A DNA stretch of 35,402 bases, from NCBI GenBank assembly GCA_003161635.1, contig PMOA01000075.1, positions 1-35,402 of the forward strand, written 5' to 3'. Position 1 is the first letter of the stretch, and each line of letters starts with the position of its first letter. A program made the position numbers and the translations under genes. The notes beneath the pieces are model-generated. The model saw only the letters and a program-made list of their open reading frames with translations, was not told the DNA's origin and ran no database searches. Of this stretch, positions 1 through 8,330 are shown piece after piece. This stretch comes from Limisphaerales bacterium (lineage in GTDB: Bacteria > Verrucomicrobiota > Verrucomicrobiia > Limisphaerales > UBA11358).

Positions 1-2313
1 GTCCGCACCAGATAAACTTGATATGGAACTCGACAAATACGCGAGTTTTTGTCCATTCGGGCTGATGGCAACAACCGGGAACGTGGCTGAACTAAAGGTT
101 GCGCTGTTGGTATAAGTCCGAGCGGTCAATTGTGAATTCCAGACGTATAATTGTGTCCCGGCAAGAACTCCTGCTGCCGTACCGATGAAGGCGACGGATT
201 GGCCGTCAGGCGTCATGGACGCCGAATTCACGCCCGTTCCCGGAGTGGCGGAGGTCAGCGCGTAAGTGGTTCCCGTTTGCAAATCCCGGAAAAACAAATT
301 TTCAATGCCGCTGCCAAATGAACCGGCGGCCAGATTGGACGCCTTGCTGTGGAACAAGACATAACGTCCGTCCGCACTGATGGTCGGTGAAAACGAATCA
401 CGGTTGCCGGGATGAACTCCGTCTGTGCTGACGCTCACCAGCGCGGTCGTGCCGGCCTGCAAATCGCGGACAAAAACATCCTGCGCCCGGTTGGTGTCGC
501 CGGGTACGAGATTATCCGCCGAACTGGTGAAGGCAACGTAACGGCCATCGCCGGAAATGGCCGGGTCGAATGAAATGTCATCACCGGAAGCGTTGCCGTT
601 GGTGTTCACGCTCACCAAAATGTTCGTGCCGCCTACCAGGTCGCGCACAAACACATCGCGGCAACCGTTTGTGTCATTGGCCATCAGATTGTCCGCGTCG
701 CTGTAAAACGCGACGAACAAACCATTGGAACTCGTGGAGAAGGACGTGAGGCCGCTGCTGCCATCCGGAGTTTGCGACAACAATGCAGGGTTGCTGGCGG
801 AAACCAAATCGTTCGTGCCCGTCGCCACCGTGTGTATGAAGACGTCACGAATTTGGTGGCGGTTGTCGGGCAATAAATTGGCGGAATCAAACACAACGAC
901 GCTGCCATCGGCGCTGATGGCGGGAACGGCGGTCGAATCCACGCCCACGCCCACACCGTTGGTATCGGCGTCGAGCAATTGTGTAACCCCGGCCTGCAGG
1001 TCACGGATATAAACATGGTAATCACCAGCCAAGGTGTTGGTGATCAGATTGGTGGCGGAACTGATGAATGCGACAAACTGGCCATTGGATGAGATCACCG
1101 GCGCGTCGCAAAGGCCGTTTGCCGGAGTGACATTGTCCAGGCTGACGCTCACCAGCGTGTTCGTGCCGGTTTGGGCATTCCAAAGATAGATGGCGTTGGT
1201 AATGAAGCCATTAGCCACATACGCGACGAAACGCCCATCGGGTGACATGGACAAATCGTGAATGAGTTCGTAGGACAACCGCGGCACATAGGCATTGGTG
1301 TTGATGATGTCATTCAAACCAGTCTGCAAACTGTAACGCAAAATGATTCCGGTTGCGGAGGAAGTGCCCGGAGAATTCGTGCAAGCTTCGAACGCAACAA
1401 ACTGGCCATCGCCGCTGATGCTGTAATTGCAGCAAACGATATTCGTGCTGCCGGTCGCTGATTGAAAAATGGCCCGCGCGTTGGTGCTGGCCCAAATGGT
1501 TTTCCCGGCAATCAAGTCGCGGACGTAAATTTCACCGGTGGTCATTACACCGGAGACAAGATTGGTGGCAGTGCTGTAAAACACAACGTAACGTCCGTCC
1601 GGCGTGATTTCCGGTGATTCCGAGCTGCTGGGCAGTGTCGAATAGTTTGCGGGACTTGATCCGAGGCTGACCCGCCTGGTCGTGCTCGCCTGTAAATCGC
1701 GGATGAACACATCAGGAATGTTGTTGGTGTCACCTGCGACCAGATTGGAAGCCATGCAGACAAAGGCAACATAACGTCCGTCCGGCGTCATCACCGAGCC
1801 ACGCGAGGCTCCGCTGGCGTTGCCGCCGTTGGTGCTGACACTCACCAGCGTCGTGGTGCCGTTGATCAAATCGCGAACAAAAATATCGCTGGCATTATTC
1901 GTATCGTTGGCGACCAGATCGCTCGCGCTGCTTTCAAACAAGGCGAACTGTCCGTTCGTCGAAATTCCCGCAGGAAAGGAATCCCCATTGCCACCGCCGG
2001 TCCCGTTTTGGCTGACACTGACCAAGGTGGTTGTCTGGCTGATGCGATCCCGAAGAAACACATTGAACCGGCAGGGAAGCACGGAATTATTGTTGTTGGT
2101 TAGTGTCAGGTTATTTGCCGTGCTGGCGAATAAAACATAGCGCCCGTCCTTGCTGATGATTGAAAGTCCTGAATCCCCGCTGCCACCGAGCTTGGCTGGA
2201 AAAGAAGATCCGCTTGCGGATACGGGTTGCACTGCGGCTGCCGAATCACAACTGAAGGCAATCAAGCTGGAAACAAGCATGCAAAACAACCAATGTTTAA
2301 TTGCAGCACTCAT
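1..2313 (-). CDS. Secreted PD40/TolB-like beta-propeller repeat protein (3' end outside window)
   Basis: The minus-strand frame is open from the ATG at 2313 down to base 1 without a stop, so 771 codons are visible and the C-terminus lies outside the window. The protein starts with a signal peptide (hydrophobic stretch WLFCMLVSSLIAF, likely signal peptidase I site after DSAAA). It then consists almost entirely of about a dozen repeats of roughly 60 residues of the type 'S-DGRYV-F-S-A-NLV--DTN---D-FVRDL--GTTTLVSVS-NG'. This is the pattern of PD40/TolB-like beta-propeller blades. Such secreted propellers are common in Verrucomicrobiota and usually act as binding scaffolds; no enzymatic motif is seen. 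An in-frame ATG at 2325 is an alternative start; neither has a Shine-Dalgarno site. The substrate or partner is unknown. Confidence 0.85.
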   Translation of the reverse strand, partial: MSAAIKHWLFCMLVSSLIAFSCDSAAAVQPVSASGSSFPAKLGGSGDSGLSIISKDGRYVLFASTANNLTLTNNNNSVLPCRFNVFLRDRISQTTTLVSVSQNGTGGGNGDSFPAGISTNGQFALFESSASDLVANDTNNASDIFVRDLINGTTTLVSVSTNGGNASGASRGSVMTPDGRYVAFVCMASNLVAGDTNNIPDVFIRDLQASTTRRVSLGSSPANYSTLPSSSESPEITPDGRYVVFYSTATNLVSGVMTTGEIYVRDLIAGKTIWASTNARAIFQSATGSTNIVCCNYSISGDGQFVAFEACTNSPGTSSATGIILRYSLQTGLNDIINTNAYVPRLSYELIHDLSMSPDGRFVAYVANGFITNAIYLWNAQTGTNTLVSVSLDNVTPANGLCDAPVISSNGQFVAFISSATNLITNTLAGDYHVYIRDLQAGVTQLLDADTNGVGVGVDSTAVPAISADGSVVVFDSANLLPDNRHQIRDVFIHTVATGTNDLVSASNPALLSQTPDGSSGLTSFSTSSNGLFVAFYSDADNLMANDTNGCRDVFVRDLVGGTNILVSVNTNGNASGDDISFDPAISGDGRYVAFTSSADNLVPGDTNRAQDVFVRDLQAGTTALVSVSTDGVHPGNRDSFSPTISADGRYVLFHSKASNLAAGSFGSGIENLFFRDLQTGTTYALTSATPGTGVNSASMTPDGQSVAFIGTAAGVLAGTQLYVWNSQLTARTYTNSATFSSATFPVVAISPNGQKLAYLSSSISSLSGAD

Positions 2314-2323
2314 AGAACATGGC

Positions 2324-2353
2324 ATTAGATGGATAGTGGCACCGCATTGTCAA
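2324..2353 (-). promoter_or_regulatory. Sigma70-type promoter of the beta-propeller gene
   Basis: On the minus strand, TTGACA (2353-2348) and TCTAAT (2329-2324) are separated by 18 bases. This is a perfect -35 box and a -10 box with one mismatch. The predicted transcript start near 2317 lies only a few bases before the ATG at 2313, so the message would be leaderless or nearly so, which fits the missing Shine-Dalgarno site. If 2325 were the start codon it would lie inside the -10 box, which favours 2313. Inferred from consensus only. Confidence 0.5.
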
Positions 2354-2525
2354 TTATTAACTTGCCGGATTTTTTGATTTGAGCCAGCAAACAACACCAA
2401 CATAGCGAATGGGGGCGCAGCCGGGTTTTCATTTTGGTTTTTGTCAGAACAAGCACAACGGGATTGTTGAATGAGGGGTAAAAAAGAGCTGGCTTGCGGG
2501 TTGGGGCGTTGCCACAAGGCAACGC

Positions 2526-2798
2526 ATGAATAAACAAACACGACACAAACCAACGGCCAGCAAGTTTTCGCTTCGGCGGCAGCTATGCAATCTGATTCCC
2601 AACCATCTCGTCCTGGGTTTGGCGCGTGACCTCGGGGTCGAGGACCAAGCCCGCACGTTTAGTCCGTGGAGTCATGTGGTCAGCCGGCTCTTCACCCTGC
2701 TGCGTTCGGCCTTGTGGCAGAAGCTCGAACTGCGCAGCCTCCTCGAAAACTATGGGAAAGCCGCAGTTCATAAACTCGAAAAACCCGCCGATCCATAA
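2526..2798 (+). pseudogene. IS4-family transposase remnant, internally deleted (N-terminus joined to C-terminus)
   Basis: The 90-residue frame begins like the N-terminal DUF4372 domain of IS4-family transposases: residues about 18-56 contain RRQLCNLIPNHLV, LARDLGVEDQARTFSPWSHVV. It then runs directly into RLFTLLRSALWQKLELRSLL, ENYGKA. From memory this resembles the C-terminal end of the same transposases, where the full protein has roughly 350-400 residues. The whole DDE catalytic core is missing, so the gene cannot encode an active transposase. The join is in frame, as in a deletion derivative. No convincing terminal inverted repeats or target duplication were found. The N-terminal match is firm; the C-terminal assignment is recalled family knowledge and should be checked by alignment. 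Confidence 0.7.
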
Positions 2799-2960
2799 AG
2801 CCATTTTCCAAAACCCACGCGGATTTGCAGGGGAAACAACTCGGTTCGCTCAAGAGAGCAACCGATCGGGTACGCGTCTGAATTATTTTAAAGAAATTGG
2901 AATATTGGCGTAATGATCAGACCGGTTTCAATTTTCTATTACTCCGTCACTCATCTTCCA

Positions 2961-3944
2961 TTATCCGCCCACTTCCGCCTTCGCTTCGGCGGCCAAGGGC
3001 GTGCTGAGGTAACGTTCGCCCGTGGACGGCGCGATGGTGACGATCAGCTTGCCCTTGTTTTCAGGACGTTTGGCAACTTGAATCGCCGCCCAGACGTTCG
3101 CGCCAGATGAAATGCCGCACAAAATTCCCTCTTCCTTGGCCAGCCGCCGCGCCATGGCAAACGCGTCGTCGTTGGCGACTGGAATGGATTCCTTGATCAG
3201 CGGATTGCCCTTCTCATCCTTCAAATGCAGGTTCTTGGGAATGAACCCGGCGCCCAATCCCTGAATTTTATGAGGGCCGGGCTTCAACGGCTGGCCGGCA
3301 AGTGCTTGCGCAATAACCGGCGAATCCTTCGGATCCACCGCAATGGCTTCAAAGGACGGTTTGCGCGCTTTGATCACCTCCACACAACCGGTAATGGTGC
3401 CGCCCGTTCCTACACCCGCGACCAAAATGTCCACCTTGCCGTCCGTGTCGGCCCAAATTTCCTCCGCCGTGGTCTTGCGATGAATTTCCACGTTGGCCGG
3501 ATTTTCAAACTGCTGCGGGATCCAGGCGTTCGGCGTTTCCTTGGCGAGCTGTTCTGCGCGGGCAATCGCGCCCTTCATGCCTTCCGCACCGGGCGTCAAA
3601 ACCAGTTTCGCGCCGAGCATCGCCAAAAGCGTGCGACGTTCCAGCGACATCGTTTCGGGCATGGTCAAAATGATTTTGTAACCCTTGGCCGCCGCGACGA
3701 ATGCGAGTGAAATGCCGGTGTTGCCGCTCGTCGGCTCGATAATGACGGTTTCTTTCTTGAGGATGCCGCGCTTCTCGGCGTCCTCAATCATCGCCATGCC
3801 GATGCGGTCCTTGACGCTGCTGAGCGGGTTAAAAAACTCGCACTTGAGGAGGATCGTGGCGTGCAGGCCGGCGGTGACCTTGTTCAGTTTGACCAGCGGG
3901 GTGTGCCCGACGGTTTCGACGATGTTATTATAAATGCGTCCCAT
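2961..3944 (-). CDS. cysK: Cysteine synthase (O-acetylserine sulfhydrylase)
   Basis: PLP-dependent fold-type II enzyme making L-cysteine from O-acetylserine and sulfide in the cytoplasm. The PLP lysine is K45 in SSVKDRIG, the substrate loop is PTSGNTGIS (residues 71-79), the phosphate-binding glycine loop is GTGGTITG (around 180), and a GISSGAN motif follows near 290. The 327-residue length is normal for CysK/CysM. I chose the ATG at 3944 over the one at 3959 because GGAAAGGA lies 6-7 bases before it, and that sequence would otherwise be coding. The gene is monocistronic here with no cysE nearby. CysK and CysM cannot be separated securely by eye. Confidence 0.93.
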   Translation of the reverse strand: MGRIYNNIVETVGHTPLVKLNKVTAGLHATILLKCEFFNPLSSVKDRIGMAMIEDAEKRGILKKETVIIEPTSGNTGISLAFVAAAKGYKIILTMPETMSLERRTLLAMLGAKLVLTPGAEGMKGAIARAEQLAKETPNAWIPQQFENPANVEIHRKTTAEEIWADTDGKVDILVAGVGTGGTITGCVEVIKARKPSFEAIAVDPKDSPVIAQALAGQPLKPGPHKIQGLGAGFIPKNLHLKDEKGNPLIKESIPVANDDAFAMARRLAKEEGILCGISSGANVWAAIQVAKRPENKGKLIVTIAPSTGERYLSTPLAAEAKAEVGG

Positions 3945-4036
3945 AAAAATCCTTTCCAAACTCGTTTAATTAATTTTGTTAGTCAAGATTGTGATTAGTT
4001 TGGGGCCAGAGCAAGAGGAATTTTTTCTCTGAATTG

Positions 4037-4142
4037 GAAAACATCGAACATCAAACATCCAACGCCGAACATCCAATCGGACGCAGATCCGGCCATTTTT
4101 TGATTGGATGTTGGATGTTCGATGTTGGGCGTTAGATGTTTT
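4037..4142. repeat. Dispersed inverted repeat of AACATC-type units (copy A)
   Basis: Two arms of about 41 bases made of short AACATCGAAC/AACATCCAAC-like units face each other across a loop of about 22 bases. The right arm is an imperfect reverse complement of the left arm. A second member of the family lies at 32026-32124. It sits directly upstream of cysK and could form a long hairpin in RNA or a cruciform. Origin and function unknown. Confidence 0.8.
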
Positions 4143-4149
4143 CCCGCCA

Positions 4150-4194
4150 GTATAAACAATAAGTCCCTGCCCGGCCTTTCGGTCGAGCAGGGAC
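4150..4194 (-). terminator. Rho-independent-like terminator at the end of a minus-strand transcript
   Basis: On the minus strand GTCCCTGC (4194-4187) pairs with GCAGGGAC (4170-4163). The stem continues inward to a CC-GAAA-GG tetraloop and is followed by the T-rich run TTATTGTTTATA. It implies a transcript coming from higher coordinates, in a region with no convincing gene. Confidence 0.5.
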
Positions 4195-4965
4195 AAATGG
4201 GGGCTGGGAGTGCGCCAAGCTCTCTTTCCCATGCCGACATTAGGCGCGCCCCTTTCGGAGGCTGTCAGCTTCCCGACGCCATTCTCCACGGCAAGCGGAG
4301 TCTTCGGCCTCGTGGCAGGGCCGTCCAGTGCCTTGCGGCCGCTGGATTTCGAGTGAGGCTTTTCAGCCTGCTTGGGCCGATGGTTGCGCCACCAGCTTGC
4401 AAACCAGGTCAAGACACGCCTGCGATTTTTCTTTCGCGTCTTGACCATTAGCACCGGGTCAGCCGCTGCTTTTGACAGCGCGTTCGCCCCGTGCCACGGG
4501 TCTCGCCTCTTCACTCTCAGGTTGCCTTTTGCTCACAGCCCAGCGGTGTCGTTTTTAACATCGCCGACGCTTGGAAGGTTTTCACGCGGCCTGCCGAGCC
4601 GTCGTGTCCTTCCCGGTGCGAACGCTCATTTTGTCCCGCCTTTCGGCGTCTTTCTTTTGGCTGATCCCGTTTTTTGCGTGACCGCCAGAGTCGCCCGTCC
4701 GTGCTGATGCGCAGTAGCAACCGGATACCCTCTGGGTAACTGCGATTCGCCCAGGCTCGAAACCAGCCTGAACTACTTGACCCGGCTCGGAGCGGCTTCT
4801 CATCGCCCCTCGCCGCCAAGTCCCTCATTCGCATTTGACGGTGTGCGAACACCGCCAGAGGAACTGGTGAATTCTGCCTCCTCATCATACCTTTCGATCC
4901 AACTTCAGAGGAGCCGGGCCAACCAGCCTGACCCGACCTTTCCCCAGTCACCTGGGATTATCCTG
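4155..4965 (-). ncRNA. Candidate large structured RNA (hairpin-rich, GNRA loops); no confident protein
   Basis: The 3960-5290 region holds no reading frame I would defend as a protein. The minus strand between about 4965 and 4155 is instead rich in short GC stems closed by GNRA tetraloops. Examples are CCCAG-GTGA-CTGGG (near 4945), CGCC-GAAA-GGCG (near 4645), AGGCT-GAAA-AGCCT (near 4360) and the terminal GTCCCTGC stem with GAAA loop. A GGCGGTGT-TCGC-ACACCGTC hairpin lies at 4856-4837. The stretch ends in a terminator-like hairpin. Two overlapping basic reading frames (4517-4951 and 3966-4514) show no domain I recognise. I could not fit it to RNase P RNA, tmRNA, SRP RNA or a known riboswitch. 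It may equally be a remnant of mobile DNA. Confidence 0.3.
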
Positions 4966-5242
4966 AAACGGACAACTCAACCTTACGATCTTTACCGTCC
5001 GCTTCGTTCTTTCAATGAACTATAAACATCATAACTCAAATCCCCAAACCGGCAACGGATTGATATGCACAGTTTGTTCACCGAAAACGACCCGTGAACA
5101 ACCTGCGAACAACTCGAATCAGCCAATGGAATCAGACTGTTCGCTCAATGTGAACGAAGAATTATTCACCGAATTTTCGCCGGAAATTCCGCGCGGTGAA
5201 GAAGTTTGTGTTTTGAAGAATTTAAAAATATGCGCAAAAACA

Positions 5243-5271
5243 AAAAAGGCCACCCGTTCGGATGGCCTTTT
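5243..5271 (-). terminator. Rho-independent terminator after the small basic protein gene
   Basis: On the minus strand the sequence reads AAAAGGCCATCC-GAAC-GGGTGGCCTTTTTT, an approximately 11-bp stem with flanking A and T runs. It lies about 22 bases after the stop codon at 5293. Because of the A run on the other side it could also work on the plus strand. Confidence 0.85.
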
Positions 5272-5292
5272 GATTTCCCGGAAGATTTGCGC

Positions 5293-5406
5293 TCAAGTCG
5301 CAGGTTTGGACTTCGCGGTTTTTTTTGTTTTCGCCGCCGTCTTTTTGCGTTTGATGTAGCTTTTCCGGCGTTTTCGATTTTCAACTTTGTTGGATTGTCT
5401 TCCCAT
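5293..5406 (-). CDS. Small highly basic protein (37 aa), function unknown
   Basis: A 38-codon frame from ATG (5406) to TGA (5293) encodes a protein starting MGRQSNKVENRKRRKSYIKR and continuing with alternating K, T and A to the end. Half of the residues are lysine or arginine. No Shine-Dalgarno site is obvious, but a strong terminator (5243-5271) lies just after the stop, and the gene is divergent from the lipoprotein gene at 5452. Such composition is typical of small RNA- or ribosome-associated proteins. I have an uncertain recollection of similar short proteins in other Verrucomicrobiota. The role is inferred only from charge; it could bind rRNA, DNA or nothing known. Confidence 0.65.
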   Translation of the reverse strand: MGRQSNKVENRKRRKSYIKRKKTAAKTKKTAKSKPAT

Positions 5407-5451
5407 AAGTGTCTTTACTTTGTTCACGAGTTGAGGTTTTGTGAGTCCACT

Positions 5452-5979
5452 ATGAAAGTTTTGGCGCGACGATTCAACATCTATTTGGCGCTGGCATTCC
5501 TGCTGGGACTGGCTTGCGGCTGCCAGACCGGCAAGAAACCGCTGACCGCAGCCCTGCGTGTGCACATCGAAACCAGTCCCGACCCCACCGGCACGAGCCA
5601 GAACATTTCCATGCTTCGCTCCGACCCCGTGCTCATCACCATCAAACGGGAACCGATTTTGACCGAAGCCAACATCGTGCTTGCCAAAGTCATTGACAAT
5701 CTGGGTGATTTTGCCCTGGAGATTAAATTTGACGAAAATGGCACGTGGCTGCTCGAACAATATTCCGCCGCCAATCCAGGAGGTCATTTCGTCATTTGGG
5801 GTCAATGGAGCGAAAAGTCGGTTGACAGCCGTTGGCTCGCCGCACCAATCATCACACACCGTATCAGTAACGGCGTGCTGTCATTTAACGTTGATATTTC
5901 TTCCCGTGAGGAGGCCGATCAATTTGTGCTCGGTCTCAACAACGCCGCGAAGAAAATCCGCAAGCATTTGCTAAAATGA
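5452..5979 (+). CDS. Lipoprotein with SecDF-P1-head-like domain
   Basis: A 175-residue protein. The ATG at 5452 starts a lipoprotein-type signal sequence (MKVLARRFNIYLALAFLLGL followed by ACGCQ). The mature part resembles the beta-alpha fold of the SecDF P1 head subdomain: residues about 45-175 contain ITIKREPILTEANI, a central FALEIKFDENGTWLLEQYS, and a closing GVLSFNVDISSREEADQFV. In SecD this subdomain sits in the periplasm, but here no membrane exporter part is present. Small stand-alone lipoproteins of this type are frequent in Verrucomicrobiota. The stop codon overlaps the ATG of the following M23 peptidase (ATGA), so the two are translationally coupled and may act together in the envelope. 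The domain call is by pattern only. Confidence 0.7.
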   Translation: MKVLARRFNIYLALAFLLGLACGCQTGKKPLTAALRVHIETSPDPTGTSQNISMLRSDPVLITIKREPILTEANIVLAKVIDNLGDFALEIKFDENGTWLLEQYSAANPGGHFVIWGQWSEKSVDSRWLAAPIITHRISNGVLSFNVDISSREEADQFVLGLNNAAKKIRKHLLK

Positions 5980-7007
5980 TTTTTCCCGCTGTTGACCGCG
6001 CCATTTTTTCCGCCGTAGCGCTGTCCCTGGGATTTGGCGCCAGCCTTTTCGCGCAACAGCCGTTCCAATTTCCCACCGCCAATCACGCCTTGTATGAAAT
6101 TGGAAACGAATTGAAATTTTTTGCCCCGACTGCGCCCGACAAACCATGGACTACCGGCAGTTTCGGCTGCGTCCGCACTGACGGCCGGCAAATGCACGAG
6201 GGACTCGACATCCGCTGCCTTCAGCGCGACCGGCACGGCGAGCCGACCGATCCCGTCATGGCCACCGCCGATGGCACGGTGGTTTATTTCAGCACGAAAC
6301 CGTCGCTGTCGAATTACGGCAAATACGTCGTCATCCGTCACATCACCGAAGGCATTGAAATTTATTCGCTCTACGCGCATCTGAGCGAAATTCGGCCCGG
6401 CCTGAAAATGGGCCAGCAAGTCAAAGCCGGCGAAGCCATCGCCACGATGGGCCGCTCGTCGAACACCGGCGAAATCATCACCAAAGACCGCGCCCATGTG
6501 CATTTTGAGTTGAACGTGCTCGTTAACGACAATTTTGCCGGCTGGCATAAAAAAACTTTTCCCAACCAGCGTAACGACCACGGCGAATGGAACGGCCAGA
6601 ACCTCGACGGCCTCGACCCGCGTGAAATTCTGCTCACCGAACACAACCCCGTCACAAAATTCAGCCTGTCGAATTTTATCCGCAGCCAGACCGAACTTTG
6701 CCGCGTGTTCGTCCGCTCGACCAACTTTCCGTATCTGAAACGCTACGCGGCGCTGGTTCTTCCAAATCCCAAGGCTGAAAAAGAAGGCGTGGCCGGTTAC
6801 GAAATCGCCCTGAATTACAACGGCGTGGCGTTCGCCCTGATGCCGCGTGCCGCCTCGGAAATCCCAAGCAAGGCCCGGTTCCAACTGCTTTCCGTCAATG
6901 AAGCTGAAGCCAGGGCCAATCCCTGCCGCCACCTCGTTGTTCGGCGCGGCAGTCGCTGGCAATTGACCGACAGTGGCATCCGCGAATTGGAATTGCTGAC
7001 GTATTGA
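5976..7007 (+). CDS. Secreted M23 family (LytM-type) metallopeptidase
   Basis: A 343-residue protein with an N-terminal signal peptide (residues 1-27, cleavage likely after SLFAQ). The M23 zinc motifs are visible: HEGLDI (H-x-G-x-D) near residues 74-79, and HVHFELN (HxH) near 176-182, with SLYAHLSEI and VKAGEAIATMGRSSNTG between them as in LytM enzymes. These peptidases cut peptidoglycan cross-bridges or act as degenerate regulators; here the metal ligands appear intact. The C-terminal 140 residues form an extra domain I do not recognise. The start overlaps the stop of the upstream lipoprotein gene by four bases (ATGA), so the pair is an operon. Confidence 0.87.
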   Translation: MIFPAVDRAIFSAVALSLGFGASLFAQQPFQFPTANHALYEIGNELKFFAPTAPDKPWTTGSFGCVRTDGRQMHEGLDIRCLQRDRHGEPTDPVMATADGTVVYFSTKPSLSNYGKYVVIRHITEGIEIYSLYAHLSEIRPGLKMGQQVKAGEAIATMGRSSNTGEIITKDRAHVHFELNVLVNDNFAGWHKKTFPNQRNDHGEWNGQNLDGLDPREILLTEHNPVTKFSLSNFIRSQTELCRVFVRSTNFPYLKRYAALVLPNPKAEKEGVAGYEIALNYNGVAFALMPRAASEIPSKARFQLLSVNEAEARANPCRHLVVRRGSRWQLTDSGIRELELLTY

Positions 7008-7100
7008 GTTGCTAATTCCGCTGTCGTCCATCATCCGCCATTACGCGCGTGTTGAAGGAACGATTGCGTCCTTGCGGAAGAAAATGCTCCGCCAGCCACG

Positions 7101-8036
7101 TCAAACTACGGCCAGCGCGCGATTCATCCGCTCAATCGCTTCGTCAATTTGTTGTGTGCTGGTGAAGCCGATGACGACAGCGTCAATTTCCTTGCAGGCC
7201 ATCGCAAAGCGGATGGATTTTTCCCGGTCGGCCGGGTCCGTGAAACTGCCGTTGCCGATGATCTTCATGCCAATCACGCCGCGGCCCTTCGCGTGCGTCG
7301 TTTTGATCTCCTGCATGACCGGCGTGATGTCGTTATGAAGCTCGCCGCTCCAATCCGCCTTCATGCCGTCGGTGTGATTGCCCTGCGGGTTCACCCGCAC
7401 CAGATGCACCTCGGTCCAATCGCTGGCGGTGGCAGCGCGCAACGCGGGCAGCGTGTGACAGGAAACACCCTTGGCCCGGATCCATTTCTTCTCCTTGGCC
7501 TCGTTGAAGGCATCCATGACACGCTTCCATTCGTCAGTCCAGGCGTCCCGCGTCATGCAATGAACCAGCAGGCTGTCAATGTAGTCCGTATTGAATGTCT
7601 TGCGGTGGCGGTCAATCGTGGCCAGCACGTCGTCCGGCTTGCCGGGCACCTTGGACTGAATGAACAACTTCTCGCGTGGCAATCCCTTGATGGCGTCGCC
7701 GATCCAGTCAAAGGTTGCGTATGCCTGGGCGGTGTCAATGTAGGTGATGCCCTGATCGTAGGCATAGTGGATGAGTTTGGTGAAACCATCCCGGCCGAGG
7801 GCGGTTTGGGCGTGACCGTTGTCGCTGCCGGTGCCAAAGCCCAGCCGGCTGAGTTTGATGCCAGTCTTGCCCAGCGTCACCTGGTCCACTGCGGTGCGTT
7901 TGCCAGCGGGAGCGGCGGCGGCGCGGACACCGGAAAGCGTCCAAGGCGACAGCAACGCAGTGCCGGCCAGGGCGGCAGAAGTCCGGATAAACTGGCGGCG
8001 GTTAAGTCCGTGGCGTTTCATGTATGAATTTTTCAT
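7101..8036 (-). CDS. Tat-exported aldo/keto reductase
   Basis: A 311-residue protein with a twin-arginine signal (LNRRQFIRTSAALAGTALL) and an aldo/keto reductase barrel. The catalytic tetrad residues can be placed as D in TYIDTAQ, Y in QAYATF, K in FIQSKVPG and H in SLLVHCM. Enzymes of this class reduce carbonyls with NADPH; the periplasmic, Tat-dependent version is common in Verrucomicrobiota and Planctomycetota, with unknown substrates. GGAAAGGA lies 8 bases before the ATG at 8036, which supports that start over the ATG five codons later. The gene stands alone, convergent with the M23 gene and divergent from rlmN. Confidence 0.88.
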   Translation of the reverse strand: MKNSYMKRHGLNRRQFIRTSAALAGTALLSPWTLSGVRAAAAPAGKRTAVDQVTLGKTGIKLSRLGFGTGSDNGHAQTALGRDGFTKLIHYAYDQGITYIDTAQAYATFDWIGDAIKGLPREKLFIQSKVPGKPDDVLATIDRHRKTFNTDYIDSLLVHCMTRDAWTDEWKRVMDAFNEAKEKKWIRAKGVSCHTLPALRAATASDWTEVHLVRVNPQGNHTDGMKADWSGELHNDITPVMQEIKTTHAKGRGVIGMKIIGNGSFTDPADREKSIRFAMACKEIDAVVIGFTSTQQIDEAIERMNRALAVV

Positions 8037-8330
8037 GGATGAATCCTTTCCAAGGATGGCCGGTGATAAATTTTTACAGGCCGCGCGATAATACGCGGCA
8101 GGCTGGCCATCTGACCGTTTAGTGACACCGAGTTTACTATTAACACCAACAAATTAAACTGCAACCTCGATTTGCATTCCATTAACCGGAGCCGGCACGG
8201 CAAAGTACGTAATCTTTCGAGCCAGCCCGCTGGATTGCAGCATGGCCTGAGTGAGGAGGCATGGATTTTAATCCTGACGTTGCCTGACGATGCGCTTGGT
8301 TTCCCGTCCCGCGCCGGTTAAGTTGCGGGC

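Noticed and set aside
2430-2822. Terminal inverted repeats for the IS4 remnant (GGGTTTT...AAAACCC)
   Set aside because: Only seven bases match and pairing fails beyond them; no target duplication was found.
3966-4951. Two adjacent minus-strand reading frames of 182 and 144 codons as proteins
   Set aside because: No recognisable domain, strongly basic low-information composition, and one end runs into the AACATC inverted repeat. The stretch looks better as structured RNA or non-coding DNA.
4155-4965. RNase P RNA, tmRNA or SRP RNA in the hairpin-rich region
   Set aside because: A GGGGAAAGGTCGGG segment near 4935 vaguely recalls the RNase P GAGGAAAGTCC motif, but the bases differ and no partner strand was found. 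No tmRNA end or SRP tetraloop helix is visible.
5040-5180. Clustered GTTCAC/GTGAAC motifs as a replication origin or operator array
   Set aside because: No DnaA-box consensus and irregular spacing; the motifs are short enough to occur by chance.
5015-5359. Plus-strand 114-codon frame
   Set aside because: It covers the terminator and the small basic gene on the other strand, and shows no protein character.
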